A stretch of 64,000 bases of DNA from Talinum fruticosum. Lineage: Eukaryota > Streptophyta > Magnoliopsida > Caryophyllales > Talinaceae. The notes beneath the pieces were generated by a model. That model searched no databases. It was not told where the DNA came from and was given only the letters and a program-made list of their open reading frames with translations. Shown here in pieces: positions 62,816-64,000 of the stretch (positions are counted from its first letter, which is position 1; each line of letters opens with the position of its first letter). The position numbers were made by a program, and so were the translations under genes. The stretch is taken from contig JAITYX010000021.1 in NCBI GenBank assembly GCA_021018815.1, positions 5,609,001-5,673,000 of the forward strand, written 5' to 3'.

Positions 62816-64000
62816 ATTTCTCCAAACTTTTTTCCCTCTTTGTAGATGATGTAGTTTTATTTGCTAAAGCAAGCTTGGAACAAGCTTCTTTAATTGAGAA
62901 TTGTGTTTCTCGCTTTTGTGAAGCTTCGGGGCAAAAAATTAGTGCATCCAAGTCTAATATCTATTTTTTCCCAAATACGGATGCAAGGTTAGCCACTCAA
63001 ATTTGTAATATCTTAGAGATGAATCGGACGTTGGATTTGGGAAAATATCCGGGCGTCCCGACGATCAATGGTAGAATCACGAAAGCCACGTTTCAAGAAG
63101 TCGTGACTAAAGCGGACAAACGACTTGCGGGATGGAAGTCGAAATGTCTCTCATTAGCCGGTAGAGTTACTCTCATTCAATCTACTGTCAATGCCATTCC
63201 GTCATATTCATTGCAAACAGCTAGATTACCCAGGTCAATTTGCAACGATCTTGATAGGAGAATCGGAAGATTCCTTTGTGGTGGAACAACTACAGAGAGG
63301 AAAACTCACTTGATGGCTTGGGAAGTTGTCACGAGCAATAAGAAAAATGGGGATTGGGCCTCATATCCATGCGCAGCCTAAACAACGCCTAATTAATGAA
63401 ACCGGGATGGCGTCTAAAAATCGAACCCAATAAATTATGGGCCCAGGTTCCGAGGAATAAATACCAAAGGGGAGGGATGTTCAACCCTAATTACTAAGCT
63501 GTTGACTTCCAATGCTTGGAAGGGGATAACTAAAAATGTTCCCATGGTTAACCATGGTGCAAGTTCGATGATAGATGATGGAAGAAGAACGAGATTTTGG
63601 TTAGACCCATAGGCTAACAAAAACCTATGATCGATAGCATAATCTCGGATGTTGCCACGGAAGATCTCAATGCTATGGTGTACAAGATATGGAGTACAGA
63701 TCGCCAATGGAACTGGGATAGATTCGCGAGATCTATTATCCCATGAATTGCTTTTGAAGATAACATCAATTGAAGTGGCTAAAGAGGGAGTTGTAGATAA
63801 TTTCTTTTGGCACGCATCTTCTTCGAGTAAATTCACCATCAATTCAACCATCTCTATCTTAAAAAATGAACCCCTACTAAATGGGAATCGGGATTGGATT
63901 TGGATTTGCGAACCTGATCCCCACAAAGGGTTCAAATGTTCTTGTGGCTTCTTCCCCGAGATAGGCTTATGACCAACCTTAATAGACATAAAAGAGGATT
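62816..64000 (+). mobile_element. LINE fragment (RT to zf-RVT), runs off the window
   Basis: Plus-strand frames start at the RT catalytic box, LFVDDVVLFAKAS (about 62840-62875; the first D of the usual FADD/YADD is kept). They continue with CEASGQKISASKS, a KYPGVP strand, LAGWKSKCLSLAGRVTLIQS and IGRFLCGG (to about 63280). After a frameshift near 63350, an end-of-RT segment with SMRSLNNA and then the zf-RVT region with VDNFFWHASSSSKFTI (about 63800-63845) and DWIWICEP follow to the edge. The earlier RT and endonuclease are not on the left, so it is 5'-truncated, as LINE copies often are. Stops occur around 63430 and later. Confidence 0.85.

Noticed and set aside
63435..63989. 184-codon frame on -
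   Set aside because: It is antisense to a LINE zf-RVT region with recognisable plus-strand motifs.

Overview
The window is nuclear DNA from a flowering plant, probably a eudicot. The evidence is AT-rich intergenic sequence, GT-AG introns, two recognisable plant genes, and plant-type LINE, Ty1/copia and Ty3/gypsy (chromovirus) retrotransposons. I see no prokaryotic, organellar or CRISPR-like content, and I cannot name the species.

The left half (1-30 kb) is gene-poor. It holds a Tourist-type MITE (about 2.8-3.0 kb), a decayed minus-strand LINE fragment (about 3.4-5.1 kb) and a hAT-type MITE (9.7-10.1 kb). It also holds the two host genes. The first is a complete trehalose-6-phosphate phosphatase gene on + (coding exons 15391-17637, eight coding introns plus one intron in the 5' leader, 367 residues). 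The second is an NDR1/HIN1-like LEA_2 membrane protein gene on - (28376-29214), split by an apparent one-base loss in a run of five C. They lie about 11 kb apart, on opposite strands, and show no sign of working together.

The right half (30-64 kb) is a nested retrotransposon block. A minus-strand LINE with an RNase H domain (30.3-41.3 kb, perhaps starting near 43.9 kb) lost its RT core, whose place is taken by a 1.56 kb foreign segment. It was also hit by a solo LTR (34225-40429, TSD GAAAG), which itself carries a second related solo LTR (35302-38344, TSD TTATA). Next comes a BAHD acyltransferase pseudogene (45.2-46.3 kb), cut off by a Ty1/copia element (46325-62551, TSD GTCTA). That copia element carries a plus-strand solo LTR (47116-49854, TSD CGATT) and a minus-strand gypsy element with both LTRs (51817-60557). 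A plus-strand LINE fragment runs off the right edge.

Exon boundaries, LTR ends, TSDs, PBS and PPT sites were read by eye. Family names rest on recognised motifs, not on database searches. Divergence between copies was not computed.
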